NCBI GenBank assembly: GCA_028285415.1
Contig: JANQPF010000021.1
Location: 62,001 to 126,000 of the forward strand
DNA length: 64,000 nucleotides
Source of the DNA: Pseudomonadales bacterium
Lineage (GTDB): Bacteria; Pseudomonadota; Gammaproteobacteria; Pseudomonadales; Azotimanducaceae
Direction of reading: 5' to 3'
The position numbers were made by a program, and so were the translations under genes. Under the pieces are notes generated by a model. It was not told the DNA's origin. It saw nothing but the letters and a program-made list of their open reading frames with translations, and did no database searches. Positions within the stretch are counted from its first letter, which is position 1. Every line of letters starts with the position of its first letter. Positions 34,333 through 43,548 of the stretch are shown here, piece by piece.

Positions 34333-35436
34333 ATGAGTGACGCCGACGCGAAGTTCGACTCCATCGAGGACGCCATCGCCGCCATCAAGCGTGGTGAGAT
34401 GATTGTCGTGGTTGACGACGACGACCGCGAAAACGAGGGTGACCTCATCATGGCTGCGAGCAAGGCGACCCCTGAAGCGGTGGCGTTCATGATCCGCCAC
34501 ACGAGCGGCATTCTCTGCGCGCCGTTGTTCGAAGATCTGGCCCAGCGCCTGCATCTCGATCCGATGGTGGCGAGGAACGATGCCCCGATGAGCACGGCCT
34601 TCACCGTCTCGATCGACTACAAACACGGATTGACGACGGGTATTTCCGCCGAAGAGCGCGCCGCCACCGTGCAGGCGCTCACCAACAGCAACGTCTCCGC
34701 GGACGACTTTGTGCGCCCTGGACACATCTTTCCTCTGGTAGCCCGTCAGGGTGGGGTGCTCGTGCGCTCCGGACATACCGAAGCCGGTGCGGACCTTTCG
34801 GTGCTGGCGGATCTGCCGCCGGTCAGCCTGCTTGCGGAGCTCGTCAACGACGACGGCACGGTGCAGCGGCTGCCGGAGCTCCTGGAATTTGCCAGACAGC
34901 ACGAGCTCAAGATCATCACCATCGCGGATCTCATCGCCTATCGGCAGACGCGCGAGCATCTGGTGGAGCGGGCCTATGACTTCACGGTGCAGACGCGCAT
35001 CGGCGAAGCCAAAGCTTTTGCGTTCCGAACCCGGTTTGAAGAAGGTGAGCACCTGGCGCTCGTGTTCGGTGAAATCGAGAACATCGAAGACGGCGTACCC
35101 GTGCGGATTCACCGGGAGAAACTGGTGGACGACGTCTTTGGTCCACAGACGGCGGAGCACGAGCAGAATCTGCTGAACGCGTCGCTCGACCGCATCGGCG
35201 AGCTCGGTGGCGGCGTGCTCATCTATTTACGCACGGGGCTTGTGGGTGTGCCGCAGGAAAGCCTGGCCCAGACCAAGGAAGAAGAGCGTCGCAGCGAATG
35301 GCTGGAGGTGGGCGTTGGTGCGCAGATTCTGCGTGACCTCGGGCTGAACAGAATCCGCCTGATTGCCGGTCGGGAAGTCGCCTATGTGGGTGTCAGCGGT
35401 TTTGGTCTGACCCTCGAATCCACGGAAATCCTTTAG
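34333..35436 (+). CDS. ribB: 3,4-dihydroxy-2-butanone-4-phosphate synthase with degenerate GTP cyclohydrolase II domain
   Basis: A 367-residue riboflavin-pathway enzyme. Residues 1-205 are RibB: DDDDRENEGDLIMAA, RHTSGILCAP and RSGHTEAGADL motifs with the acidic and His residues needed to convert ribulose 5-phosphate. Residues 206-367 resemble RibA, but the zinc cysteines are absent (the corresponding stretch is DDVFGPQTAEHEQNL), so cyclohydrolase II activity should be lost; this is the RibBX form common in proteobacteria. The ATG at 34333 has AAAGAGA upstream. No FMN riboswitch is apparent in the leader. Confidence 0.92.
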   Translation: MSDADAKFDSIEDAIAAIKRGEMIVVVDDDDRENEGDLIMAASKATPEAVAFMIRHTSGILCAPLFEDLAQRLHLDPMVARNDAPMSTAFTVSIDYKHGLTTGISAEERAATVQALTNSNVSADDFVRPGHIFPLVARQGGVLVRSGHTEAGADLSVLADLPPVSLLAELVNDDGTVQRLPELLEFARQHELKIITIADLIAYRQTREHLVERAYDFTVQTRIGEAKAFAFRTRFEEGEHLALVFGEIENIEDGVPVRIHREKLVDDVFGPQTAEHEQNLLNASLDRIGELGGGVLIYLRTGLVGVPQESLAQTKEEERRSEWLEVGVGAQILRDLGLNRIRLIAGREVAYVGVSGFGLTLESTEIL

Positions 35437-35446
35437 ACGAGGACGC

Positions 35447-35746
35447 TCAACGGCCTGCCGGATCGGCGCCAGCCGGACTGTCCAGCAGGTCCGGCGACCG
35501 CTCGCGCGCTGCGCGGCTGTAGCGGAATTCGGCGTTGCGGCCGCCGGGACCAACGTACACGATGCGCAGCGCCTGGCTGCGCTGACCGCACGCGGTGCAA
35601 CTCAGTCGCATGCGCACGCGGTCGAGCGGATAGTCACCACCTTCGCGTTCGATCAGCGCCGTCAGATCCACGTTGGCGACGCGCTGGCACGGTTCACATA
35701 CGGCGTAGAGGCGGAAAGCCTCGGCAAGTTGCTGTAAGGTCTGCAC
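35447..35746 (-). CDS. small zinc-ribbon protein
   Basis: A 99-residue protein with two CxxC knuckles (CEPC near residue 17 and CTAC near residue 50) flanking LTALIEREGGDYPLDRVRMRL, so a zinc ribbon is likely. The last 25 residues look disordered. GTG start. A LexA-box-like site lies 33 bases upstream. Families with this architecture are of unknown function. It ends 10 bases from ribB, convergent. Confidence 0.6.
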   Translation of the reverse strand: MQTLQQLAEAFRLYAVCEPCQRVANVDLTALIEREGGDYPLDRVRMRLSCTACGQRSQALRIVYVGPGGRNAEFRYSRAARERSPDLLDSPAGADPAGR

Positions 35747-35778
35747 GCGTCCAACCCGAGATGAGCTCCCATTAAGAT

Positions 35779-35798
35779 AACTGGATATACATACAGTA
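35779..35798. promoter_or_regulatory. LexA (SOS) box-like site
   Basis: CTGG-N8-ACAG with an alternating A/T core matches the gammaproteobacterial LexA consensus (TACTGT-(AT)4-ACAGTA) at 17 of 20 positions. It lies between the divergent zinc-ribbon gene and pdxA, close enough to control either. Confidence 0.5.
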
Positions 35799-35823
35799 TC
35801 AAGCGCAGCTGGGTGTCACCGCA

Positions 35824-36810
35824 GTGACTCGCCCGCTGGTCATCACGCTCGGGGATCCTGCCGGTATTGGCCCCGAGGTGCTCGCACGAACGCTGGCAGC
35901 AGCGACACCCGAGGTGCCGTGGCTCCTGGTGGGCACACGCTGGGCGCTGGAGCAGGGCGCGGCGGTGGCCGGTGTGACGCTGCCGGACATTCCGGATGTT
36001 GCAGATGCCGGGACCATGAGCGGCAGACTGGGCCTGCATGATATCGGTGTCGCGTGTCCGGCGGACTTTCGCTATGGCGAGGTGCAGGCCGGCTGCGGTG
36101 AGTGCGCGGTTGCAGCGGTCGAATGGGCTGCCCGGGCGTGCCTCGCCGGTGACGTGGCGGCCATGGTGACCTGTCCGCTCAACAAGGAAGCCATCCACGC
36201 TGCCGGCTATGTCGACGATCTCGGACATCAGGAAATCCTGGCCCGGCTGTCCGGCGCGCAGTGGACAGCAACCCTGTTGATGACGCCGGGTTTGCGCGTG
36301 GCGCATCTGTCCACGCACAAATCGCTCATCGAGGCGGCGCGTTACGTGACCCGGGACAACGTCCTCGAAAAGCTGCGCCTCGTGCACGAGACGCTCACGA
36401 CGTGGGGGATCGCCACACCGCGGATTGCGGTCGCGGCGCTCAATCCGCACGGTGGCGAAGGCGGCATTCTCGGCCGGGAGGAGATTGACGAGCTCGTGCC
36501 CGCGGTTGCGGACGCTGTGTCCGAAGGTTTGCGGGTGAGCGGACCGATCCCGGCGGATTCGGTCTTCAACCGAGCCATTGACGGTGAATTCGACGTGGTG
36601 CTTGCGCTCTATCACGATCAGGGCCACATCGCGATCAAGGTGCACAACTTCCATGCCTCGACGACGGCGACGCTCGGTATTCCCTTCGTGCGCACCTCTG
36701 TCGATCATGGCACGGCCTTCGACATTGCCGGTCAGGGACGCGCAAATCCGGCAGGTCTCGCCGCCGCCATCGAAGCGGCGCAGCAGATCGTGGCGGGACG
36801 GCTCCAGTAG
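35824..36810 (+). CDS. pdxA: 4-hydroxythreonine-4-phosphate dehydrogenase family
   Basis: A 328-residue enzyme of the PdxA family (vitamin B6 synthesis, NAD-dependent oxidation of 4-phosphohydroxy-threonine). Motifs: TLGDPAGIGPEV at the start, NKEAIHAAG, metal His in GHQEILA (GHTE in most PdxA), HDQGHI and the C-terminal VRTSVDHGTAFDIAG. The T-to-Q change beside the metal His leaves the ligand itself intact. GTG start at 35824. Length normal for the family. Confidence 0.88.
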   Translation: MTRPLVITLGDPAGIGPEVLARTLAAATPEVPWLLVGTRWALEQGAAVAGVTLPDIPDVADAGTMSGRLGLHDIGVACPADFRYGEVQAGCGECAVAAVEWAARACLAGDVAAMVTCPLNKEAIHAAGYVDDLGHQEILARLSGAQWTATLLMTPGLRVAHLSTHKSLIEAARYVTRDNVLEKLRLVHETLTTWGIATPRIAVAALNPHGGEGGILGREEIDELVPAVADAVSEGLRVSGPIPADSVFNRAIDGEFDVVLALYHDQGHIAIKVHNFHASTTATLGIPFVRTSVDHGTAFDIAGQGRANPAGLAAAIEAAQQIVAGRLQ

Positions 36811-36811
36811 C

Positions 36812-36842
36812 CGACAACCGCCAACAATCGCCAACAACCGCC
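36812..36842. repeat. three short tandem 10-bp repeats
   Basis: Three copies of a 10-bp unit of the type CCAACAACCG follow the pdxA stop. The remaining bases to 36929 hold only the GGGGGAG ribosome site of the next gene. Confidence 0.5.
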
Positions 36843-36929
36843 CCCGCCTCTTGATCAGCCGCCCTCTGGTACTTTTCACCCGGGCCCTTTACTCTGACTC
36901 CTTATTGACGAAAAGAAGGGGGAGTACCA

Positions 36930-38012
36930 GTGAAAGCTGCAGTTTTTCGTGAAGTGAACACGCCCATGGAGATCGAGGATATTGAGGTCTCCAAACCCGG
37001 CCCGCGTGAGGTGCTGGTCAGGACCCAGGCGGCCGGTATCTGTCACAGCGACATGCATTTCTTCAACGGCACCTATCCCGGCGCGGTGCCGATGGTGCTG
37101 GGACACGAAAGCGCCGGCATTGTCGAAGAGGTTGGCAGTGACGTCCACTACGTCAAGCCGGGTGATCACGTCATCACCTGTCTGTCGGTATTCTGCGGTC
37201 ACTGCGAACATTGCCTGACGGGACACATGTCGCTTTGCCAGGAACCGGAAACCAAGCGCGGCAAGGATGAAGAACCGCGCCTGCATCAGGGAGAACAGAT
37301 GCTTCAGCAGTTCGCCCAGCTCGGCTCGTTTGCCGAAATGATGCTCGTCCACGAACATGCGGTGGTGAAGATTCGCGATGACATGCCGATGGACCGCGCT
37401 GCGCTCATCGGCTGTGGCGTGACGACGGGCGTGGGCTCGGTCATACACACTGCCGCCGTGGAGCCGGGCGCAACCGTTGCGGTCATCGGCTGCGGCGGTA
37501 TCGGGCTCTCATGCATCAACGGTGCGGCCATTGCCGGCGCCGCTCGCATTTTTGCCGTCGACATGGTGCCTTCGAAGCTGGAGCTTGCCCGCAAATTTGG
37601 TGCTACGGACGTGGTTGATGCCAGCAACGGCGATGCGGTCGAGCAGGTCATCGAAGCCACCGGCGGGGGCGTGCACTACTCGTTCGAGGCGATTGGTCTC
37701 AAGGCGACCGCGGAGCAGGCGTTCCGGATGCTCAAGGCGGGCGGCACCGCCACGGTCATCGGCATGATACCGCCGGGCGAAATGGTGGCGGTGCATGGCG
37801 TCGATTTCCTTTCCGAGAAGAAAATCCAGGGTTCGATGATGGGTTCGAACCGCTTCCGCGTGGACATGCCCCGCTTCGTGGATTTCTACCTGCAGGGCCG
37901 TCTGCACCTCGATGACCTCGTGTCCAACCGCATCAAGCTCTCCGACATCAACGAAGGTATGGCGGCGCTCGAAACCGGGGAGGTGGCGCGCAGCGTCATC
38001 ATGTTCGACTGA
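36930..38012 (+). CDS. zinc-dependent alcohol dehydrogenase (MDR family)
   Basis: A 360-residue medium-chain dehydrogenase. Catalytic zinc ligands are visible in GICHSDMHF and GHESAG, the structural zinc lobe in CGHCEHCLTGHMSLC, and the Rossmann motif in VIGCGGIGLSC near residue 190. Similar to class III/aryl-alcohol or NDMA-dependent-type alcohol dehydrogenases. GTG start with GGGGGAG. The next gene starts within its stop codon, forming an operon with an FAH hydrolase and a CoxL-like oxidoreductase, which suggests stepwise oxidation of an alcohol or aldehyde. Confidence 0.9.
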   Translation: MKAAVFREVNTPMEIEDIEVSKPGPREVLVRTQAAGICHSDMHFFNGTYPGAVPMVLGHESAGIVEEVGSDVHYVKPGDHVITCLSVFCGHCEHCLTGHMSLCQEPETKRGKDEEPRLHQGEQMLQQFAQLGSFAEMMLVHEHAVVKIRDDMPMDRAALIGCGVTTGVGSVIHTAAVEPGATVAVIGCGGIGLSCINGAAIAGAARIFAVDMVPSKLELARKFGATDVVDASNGDAVEQVIEATGGGVHYSFEAIGLKATAEQAFRMLKAGGTATVIGMIPPGEMVAVHGVDFLSEKKIQGSMMGSNRFRVDMPRFVDFYLQGRLHLDDLVSNRIKLSDINEGMAALETGEVARSVIMFD

Positions 38013-38860
38013 TGCGCTGGCTGTCTTTTGTCCGTGACGGGCGGACATCCTTCGGCTATGTCACGTCCGACGGCGAAGGGGTCGTCGACGTGGCTTCGAA
38101 GACTGAGTACGCCACGCTCCGTGAGGCGATCGCGGCGGATGCGTTGACCACGCTAGCCGAGCGCTCAGGAGATGAGGCAGATCTGCCGCTCGAGGGTTTG
38201 ACCTTTGCGCCAACCATCACCGATCCGAAGAAGATTCTCTGCGTTGGGCTCAACTACAAAGCGCACCAGGAGGAGACGGGCCGAGGCGGTGAGGGCGTGC
38301 CGACGATATTTGTGCGTTTCGCCGCGGCCCAGGTGGCGCACGAGCAGCCGATGATTACCCCGCGGGAATCCAATACCCTCGACTTCGAAGGTGAAATTGC
38401 CATGGTCATCGGCACGGGCGGGCGGCGCATCTCGCAGGCTGACGCCATGAACCACGTGGTGGGATTTGGTATCTACAACGACGGCAGCGTCCGCGAATAT
38501 CAGCGTCACACGAGCCAGTTCACGCCGGGCAAAAATTTCACTGCCACGGGAGGGTTTGGCCCGTGGATGATGACGCTCGACGAAATCGGCGATATCAGCC
38601 AGATGGAAGTCACCACGCGCCTGAACGGTGAGGTCATGCAGAACGCCAAAGCGGAGCTCATGGTGCATGGCTTCGAAGAGCTGATTGAGTTCTGCTCGAC
38701 ATTCATCGAGCTCGAGCCGGGTGACGTCATTGTCACCGGTACGCCGGGTGGCGTCGGCGCTGCGCGTAATCCACCGGTATTCATGCAGCACGGCGACCGG
38801 ATCGAGATAGAAGTCACCCCCATCGGTACGCTCAGTAATCCCGTAGTCGGCGAAAATTGA
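38012..38860 (+). CDS. fumarylacetoacetate hydrolase-family protein
   Basis: A 282-residue FAH-superfamily enzyme. N-terminal small domain, then ILCVGLNYKAHQEE, the metal-binding E-x-E pair in LDFEGEIAMV, the third acid in YNDGSVRE, and GDVIVTGTPGGVG. Members hydrolyse or decarboxylate acylpyruvates or isomerise ring-cleavage products. The ATG shares one base with the preceding stop; its own stop overlaps the next gene's TTG start by four bases. Confidence 0.9.
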   Translation: MRWLSFVRDGRTSFGYVTSDGEGVVDVASKTEYATLREAIAADALTTLAERSGDEADLPLEGLTFAPTITDPKKILCVGLNYKAHQEETGRGGEGVPTIFVRFAAAQVAHEQPMITPRESNTLDFEGEIAMVIGTGGRRISQADAMNHVVGFGIYNDGSVREYQRHTSQFTPGKNFTATGGFGPWMMTLDEIGDISQMEVTTRLNGEVMQNAKAELMVHGFEELIEFCSTFIELEPGDVIVTGTPGGVGAARNPPVFMQHGDRIEIEVTPIGTLSNPVVGEN

Positions 38861-41151
38861 AATTCGGGATCGGCCAGAGCGTACCGCGCACCGAAGATCC
38901 CCGGCTGGTCACCGGTGGCGGCCGGTTCACCGATGACATCAACCTGCCGGGCCAGGTTTATCTGAAGGTTCTCCGCTCGCCGTTCAGTCACGGGCGCGTC
39001 AACGCCATTGACATCGAGACCGCGGCTGCGGCACCTGGTGTGCTGGCGGTCTACACCGCCGCCGATCTCAAGGAATTGGGTGGCCTGCCTTGTCGGGCAG
39101 TCCTGCAAGACGCGAACGGTGAGCCTGCGTTCATTCCGCGCCGCCCCGTGCTTGCCGAAGACAAAGTCTGCTTTGCCGGCCAGGCGGTGGCGGCGGTGGT
39201 GGCAGAGTCCCCGGCGGCGGCAGCAAACGCGGTTGAGCTCATAGGCCTCGATGTCGACGACCTGCCGGCGAATGCCGATCCGGCCCTCGCCTTGTCACCG
39301 GACGCACCCACAATTCACGAAGCACGCGGCGACAACCTCTGCGTGCATTACCAGGTTGGATCCGCTTCCGCGGTAGACACCGCCCTCGAAGCCTCGACAC
39401 ACCAGGTGAGTCTCGATCTCGTCAACAATCGCGTCGCGCCAAGCCCGCTCGAACCGAGAGCGAGCCTCGGTAGTTTCGAGGACGGCAGGTACGTGCTCTA
39501 CAACCCGAGTCAGGGGGCTGTCGCTCAGCAGGGCGTGCTGGCCAAGGCCATCTTCAACGTAGACCTCGACCTGGTGAGGGTCGTCTCACCGGACACGGGC
39601 GGCGGCTTCGGCATTCGCGGTGAAGTGCATCCGGAGGCGGTGCTCTGCCTTTTTGCCGCCAGGGCGCTCGGACGCCCGGTCAAGTACTCCGGCGATCGTT
39701 CGGAGATGTTTCTGGCGGATTCCCACGGTCGCGACAATCTGACGCGGGTGACTGCGGGATTCGACAATCAGGGCCTCTGCATGGCGCTCAGGGTCGAGAC
39801 GACCGCGAACCTGGGTGCGTTCTGCACCGCGGTGGGTCCCTTCGTGCCAACCATGGCAGGCGGCCGCGTTGTGGGCACCGTGTACCGCATCCCCCATGTG
39901 CACCATTCGGTGCGCACCGTCTTTACGAACACCATGCCGGTTGCCGCGTACCGCGGCGCAGGTCGTCCGGAGGCCTGCTATGTGATGGAGCGACTCATGG
40001 AGGCGGCGGCAAACGTCACCGGCATCGACGCCCTTGAGCTCCGGCGCCGCAACTTTGTCATGCCGGACGAAATGCCCTATACCATGCCGTCGGGCGTGGC
40101 GCTGACCGGCGGTAACTTCGCCGAGACGCTCACCATTGGCCTCGAACGGGCCGATTGGGACGGATTTGCCGAGCGACAAGCCCGGAGCGCCGCACAGGGG
40201 CTGCTCCGCGGGCGCGGCGTCGGATACTACGTCGAATCGAGCGGCGGCGGGCCGGAAGAAGAGGCAGTCATCACGCTGCGCGCGGACGGTGACGTCGACG
40301 TGGTCGTCGGTACGTTCAGCCACGGTCAGGGTCATCGAACGACGTATGCGCAGGTGCTGAGTGAGGCGCTGGACATTGATTTCGAGCGGATCCATATCCA
40401 TCAAGGTGACACCGACATAGTGGCCTTTGGGGGTGGTACGGGCGGCTCGCGCTCTTCGCAAATGGGCGGGATTGCCGTGCGTCAGGCGAGCGCTGCGGTC
40501 ATGGCGGATGCCCGGGACGTCGCGGCGGAACTTCTGCAGGCGCCGCGCGACACGCTCACCTACGCAGATGGCGTGTTCCGCCATGGTGAGGCGGAGGTCG
40601 CGCTTGCGCAGGTGGCTCAGGCTGCCGAGGAGGAGTTTGGTGGCACCGGGCTCACGAAGACCCACCGCTACAATCGCGGCGCCGGTTTTACGTTCCCCAA
40701 CGGCTGTCACGTTGCCGAAGTGGAAATTGATCCGGAGACGGGCGTTGTGCGCGTCGTCAGGTACACCGCCGTCGATGACTGCGGACGCGTCATCAACCCG
40801 CTCCTTGCCGGCGGTCAGGTGCACGGCGGTGTGGCGATGGGCGTGGGCCAGACGCTGGTCGAACATGCCGTTTACGATGACGCAGGGCAGCTCATCACCG
40901 GCTCCCTCATGGATTATGCGATGCCGCGCGCGTCGCACCTGACGGACATCGACGTTTCCTTCAACGAAGTGCTCGACCCCAACAACGAGTTGGGCGTCAA
41001 AGGCATTGGCGAAGGTGGCGCATGTGGCGCGCCACCGGCGGTGATGAACGCCGTGCTGGATGCGGTGAAGCCGCTCGGCATCACGCGTATGGACATGCCG
41101 CTGACGCCGGAGTCGGTTTGGCGTACGCTGAAACTGGCAGGTCGGCGTTAG
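38857..41151 (+). CDS. xanthine dehydrogenase/aldehyde oxidase-type molybdenum subunit (form II CoxL-like), without partner subunits
   Basis: A 764-residue molybdopterin-binding large subunit. Seen: RTEDPRLVTGGGRFTDD start, AYRGAGRPEA (the form II CoxL pattern, not the AYxCSFR of true CO dehydrogenase), TGGGFGIRGEVHPEA, and the catalytic glutamate in KGIGEGGACGAP near the C-terminus. No FAD (CoxM) or 2Fe-2S (CoxS) subunit gene is next to it, so it must borrow partners from elsewhere. TTG start coupled to the FAH gene. Probably oxidises an aldehyde or heterocycle. Confidence 0.9.
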   Translation: MKFGIGQSVPRTEDPRLVTGGGRFTDDINLPGQVYLKVLRSPFSHGRVNAIDIETAAAAPGVLAVYTAADLKELGGLPCRAVLQDANGEPAFIPRRPVLAEDKVCFAGQAVAAVVAESPAAAANAVELIGLDVDDLPANADPALALSPDAPTIHEARGDNLCVHYQVGSASAVDTALEASTHQVSLDLVNNRVAPSPLEPRASLGSFEDGRYVLYNPSQGAVAQQGVLAKAIFNVDLDLVRVVSPDTGGGFGIRGEVHPEAVLCLFAARALGRPVKYSGDRSEMFLADSHGRDNLTRVTAGFDNQGLCMALRVETTANLGAFCTAVGPFVPTMAGGRVVGTVYRIPHVHHSVRTVFTNTMPVAAYRGAGRPEACYVMERLMEAAANVTGIDALELRRRNFVMPDEMPYTMPSGVALTGGNFAETLTIGLERADWDGFAERQARSAAQGLLRGRGVGYYVESSGGGPEEEAVITLRADGDVDVVVGTFSHGQGHRTTYAQVLSEALDIDFERIHIHQGDTDIVAFGGGTGGSRSSQMGGIAVRQASAAVMADARDVAAELLQAPRDTLTYADGVFRHGEAEVALAQVAQAAEEEFGGTGLTKTHRYNRGAGFTFPNGCHVAEVEIDPETGVVRVVRYTAVDDCGRVINPLLAGGQVHGGVAMGVGQTLVEHAVYDDAGQLITGSLMDYAMPRASHLTDIDVSFNEVLDPNNELGVKGIGEGGACGAPPAVMNAVLDAVKPLGITRMDMPLTPESVWRTLKLAGRR

Positions 41152-41162
41152 AGGAGGCGCGG

Positions 41163-41426
41163 GTGGATCTCGACGAATTAAAAGGCACGCTCAAATCGCT
41201 GCATGAGGAACTCGCACGCGAGACTGAGGTTGACCAGGAGCTGAAAGATCTCCTGACCACCCTGGACGAAGACATTCACCAGCTGGTCGAACCGCCCACC
41301 GAGCCGGCTGACGGCGGTGTGCTCGAACAGGCGGAAAGTCTGGCCGCGCGGTTTGCCGCGGCTCATCCTCGCCTCGAATCGATGATGCAGGAGGTGGTGG
41401 CAGCCCTAGCCAAGATGGGCGTTTGA
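41163..41426 (+). CDS. DUF4404-like small coiled-coil protein
   Basis: An 87-residue acidic helical protein beginning with a GTG after a perfect GAGGAGG site, 11 bases past the CoxL-like stop. Heptad-like LKGTLKSLHEELAR and the C-terminal HPRLESMMQEVVAALAKMG are typical of DUF4404. The longer frame from 41022 overlaps the CoxL-like gene. Function unknown. Confidence 0.75.
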   Translation: MDLDELKGTLKSLHEELARETEVDQELKDLLTTLDEDIHQLVEPPTEPADGGVLEQAESLAARFAAAHPRLESMMQEVVAALAKMGV

Positions 41427-41456
41427 CTTGTCTTCTTGCGGGATTCGCTGGAGAGT

Positions 41457-42377
41457 TCACCGCAGCGCCGTTCGCGCTGACGCGATGGCCGCAAGTCCCC
41501 GGTCGTGATCGCCGACGAAGCGCAGCACAATGTGCTCTGCACCCGCATCGACAAATCCCTGCAGGAAATCCAGTACCTGATCCAACGGTCCGCCACAGCA
41601 GGCCTGAAAACTGCGCATGATGTTGCCGGGCATGCCGTAGTACTCGAAGAGGTAATCGTCAATCGCCTGCTCGGCGGCTGCCGGGTCTTCCATGATGGCG
41701 ATGGTGGCGTAAACGGCGGTGGTGATCGGCTTGTCACCCCGATGTCCCAGGAGCTCTGCCCGCTTCGATCGTATGGTGGTGGCGTCCGGTCCAATCGGGA
41801 ACCATCCGTCGAAATGCTCGGCTGTCCGCCTCAGCCCGGCGTCGCTCGCCGTGCCGATCCAGATGCGCGGGCCGCCTGTTTGAAAAGGCAATGGTGCAAG
41901 CGATTGATCTTCGAGCGGCCAGCGGCCCTCCCAGCTCACGGGTTCGCCGCTCCAGAGCGCGCGCATGAGGCGGAATCCCTCCATGAAACGCCCCACGCGT
42001 TTTTCGAAGGGGACCCCGGCTGCGGCAAATTCCGCGCGCACGGTTGGCGCGTCCGCGGCGATGCCCGCACCGACGATCAGCCGGCCTTCGGCCAGTTGGT
42101 CAATCGTCGCAAGCTGTTGGGCCAGAACCACCGGATTACGCAGCGCGGGCAAGAGCACCGCGGTGCCGAGCTCAACGCCGTCGATGGCCGTTGCGAGACC
42201 GGCCAGCATCGTCAGCGGATCGTGCCGCGGCCGCGCGGTCAGAGAGTCGCCGACCCACAGTGAATCCAAGCCGAGATCGGCAGCCCTGCGACCTGCGTCG
42301 ATCAGGGTGCGCGCGCTATGCTCCCCACGCATGATGTGTTCGCGGGTAGGAATCAGATAGCCGAGTTTAGTTGCCAC
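41457..42377 (-). CDS. LLM-class flavin-dependent oxidoreductase
   Basis: A 306-residue luciferase-like monooxygenase (TIM barrel using FMN or F420). Motifs: DAGRRAADLGLDSLWVGD near residue 30, ELGTAVLLPALRNPVVLAQQLATID and GRLIVGAGIAA. The GTG at 42377 follows GAGGTGA and is preferred to upstream ATGs. Substrate unknown. It is divergent from the cupin gene and convergent with the DUF4404 gene. Confidence 0.85.
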   Translation of the reverse strand: MATKLGYLIPTREHIMRGEHSARTLIDAGRRAADLGLDSLWVGDSLTARPRHDPLTMLAGLATAIDGVELGTAVLLPALRNPVVLAQQLATIDQLAEGRLIVGAGIAADAPTVRAEFAAAGVPFEKRVGRFMEGFRLMRALWSGEPVSWEGRWPLEDQSLAPLPFQTGGPRIWIGTASDAGLRRTAEHFDGWFPIGPDATTIRSKRAELLGHRGDKPITTAVYATIAIMEDPAAAEQAIDDYLFEYYGMPGNIMRSFQACCGGPLDQVLDFLQGFVDAGAEHIVLRFVGDHDRGLAAIASARTALR

Positions 42378-42475
42378 GAATTCACCTCGATTGTGTTGAT
42401 CTTTCATCATAACCGAGCCCGCCGGCCGCAACGCGTGAGTTAGACTACGGCGATTGCTGACCGCTGGAGCCTCGC

Positions 42476-42973
42476 ATGGCAGACCACTACCGTCCCGTAA
42501 TCAACGTCCGCGATCTCGAGCGACAGCCTTACCAGAACGGCGAACTGTATGAGGCAGTGGACGGCTACATTGCCGACGTGCTCGCGCTCACCCAGATTGG
42601 CGCGGTTTATACCGAGCTACCCCCGGGAAAATCCGCCTGTCCCTTCCACGTCCATCACGTCGAGGACGAGCTTTTTGTGGTCCTGGAAGGCGAGGGAGAA
42701 TACCGGTTTGGCGATGAGGTTTACCCGGTCCGCTCCGGCGATCTCCTGGGAGCGCCGAGGGGCGGACCCGAGTTCGCTCACAAGCTGACGAACACCGGAC
42801 CGGAGGTGCTGCGTTACATTGCCATATCCAGCAAGTCAGACACTGAGATCTGCGAGTATCCCGACAGCGGCAAATTCATGGTGCGCCGCAACAACGCCGG
42901 TCCCTACAAAGGCTTCCACTTCGTAGGCCGCGATGACATGAAGCTCGATTACTGGGACGGCGAAGAGACCTGA
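42476..42973 (+). CDS. cupin-domain protein
   Basis: A 165-residue single cupin. Motif 1 reads CPFHVHHVEDELFVVLEGEGEY with the HxH and Glu metal ligands (near residues 61-75); motif 2 is centred on GPEFAHKLTN near residue 100. Probably a metal-dependent small-molecule enzyme or sensor. ATG start at 42476. It converges on the VOC gene with six bases between stops. Confidence 0.85.
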   Translation: MADHYRPVINVRDLERQPYQNGELYEAVDGYIADVLALTQIGAVYTELPPGKSACPFHVHHVEDELFVVLEGEGEYRFGDEVYPVRSGDLLGAPRGGPEFAHKLTNTGPEVLRYIAISSKSDTEICEYPDSGKFMVRRNNAGPYKGFHFVGRDDMKLDYWDGEET

Positions 42974-42979
42974 GCGTCG

Positions 42980-43504
42980 TCAGCCGGCCGAGTGGGTCTC
43001 GATTTTGGCCGGTGGTGGTGAGAATTCGGGTTCCGTGGTCGTCAGCTGCGCCAGCGCGTTTTCGCGGTCCGCTTCGGTGAAGCTGCCGGTTGTCAGGCAG
43101 AACTCCACGAGGTTGTCGTTGGGATCTTTCGTGTAGATCGAGTAACACCAGTTGTGATCGATCTCCATCACGTCGAGACCCGCATCCAGCCAGCGCTGTT
43201 TGCGCGCGTCGAGCTCCGCGGCGTCAGCGACATCGAATGCGATGTGATTGATGTGATCAGGCAGGCCCGCCGCTTTAGAGATATTGGTTTCGAAGTGCTC
43301 GTCGACCCCCGGAAAATCGTGCATCTCCCAGAAGGCGATGAACTTGGAATTGTCCTCCATGCGGTAGAAGAAGTGCTTGGCCCAGCCGCCCTCCGGAGAG
43401 GGCCCAACCTCGGTTTTTACCAGCTGAAAGCCCATGATGTGCTCGTAGAAATTGTGGATGGCTTCCATATCCTTCGCGGCCATTGCGAGGTGGTGGTATC
43501 CCAT
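42980..43504 (-). CDS. VOC-family (glyoxalase/extradiol dioxygenase-like) protein
   Basis: A 174-residue vicinal-oxygen-chelate protein. Ligand positions are filled by His in YHHLAM (start), His in HINHIAFDV and Glu in NLVEFCL, so metal binding should be intact. The fragment FYEHIMGFQLVKTE is typical of fold-1 repeats. I start at the ATG at 43504; the frame above it is a shadow of the transporter gene. Substrate unknown; a glyoxalase or epimerase role is possible. Confidence 0.87.
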   Translation of the reverse strand: MGYHHLAMAAKDMEAIHNFYEHIMGFQLVKTEVGPSPEGGWAKHFFYRMEDNSKFIAFWEMHDFPGVDEHFETNISKAAGLPDHINHIAFDVADAAELDARKQRWLDAGLDVMEIDHNWCYSIYTKDPNDNLVEFCLTTGSFTEADRENALAQLTTTEPEFSPPPAKIETHSAG

Positions 43505-43548
43505 GTGTCTGTCCTGGAATGTCGTGTGGTGGGTAATGTATCCCCTGG

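Noticed and set aside
38857-41151. Aerobic CO dehydrogenase
   Set aside because: The active-site loop is AYRGAGR, not AYxCSFR, and the small and medium subunits are missing nearby.
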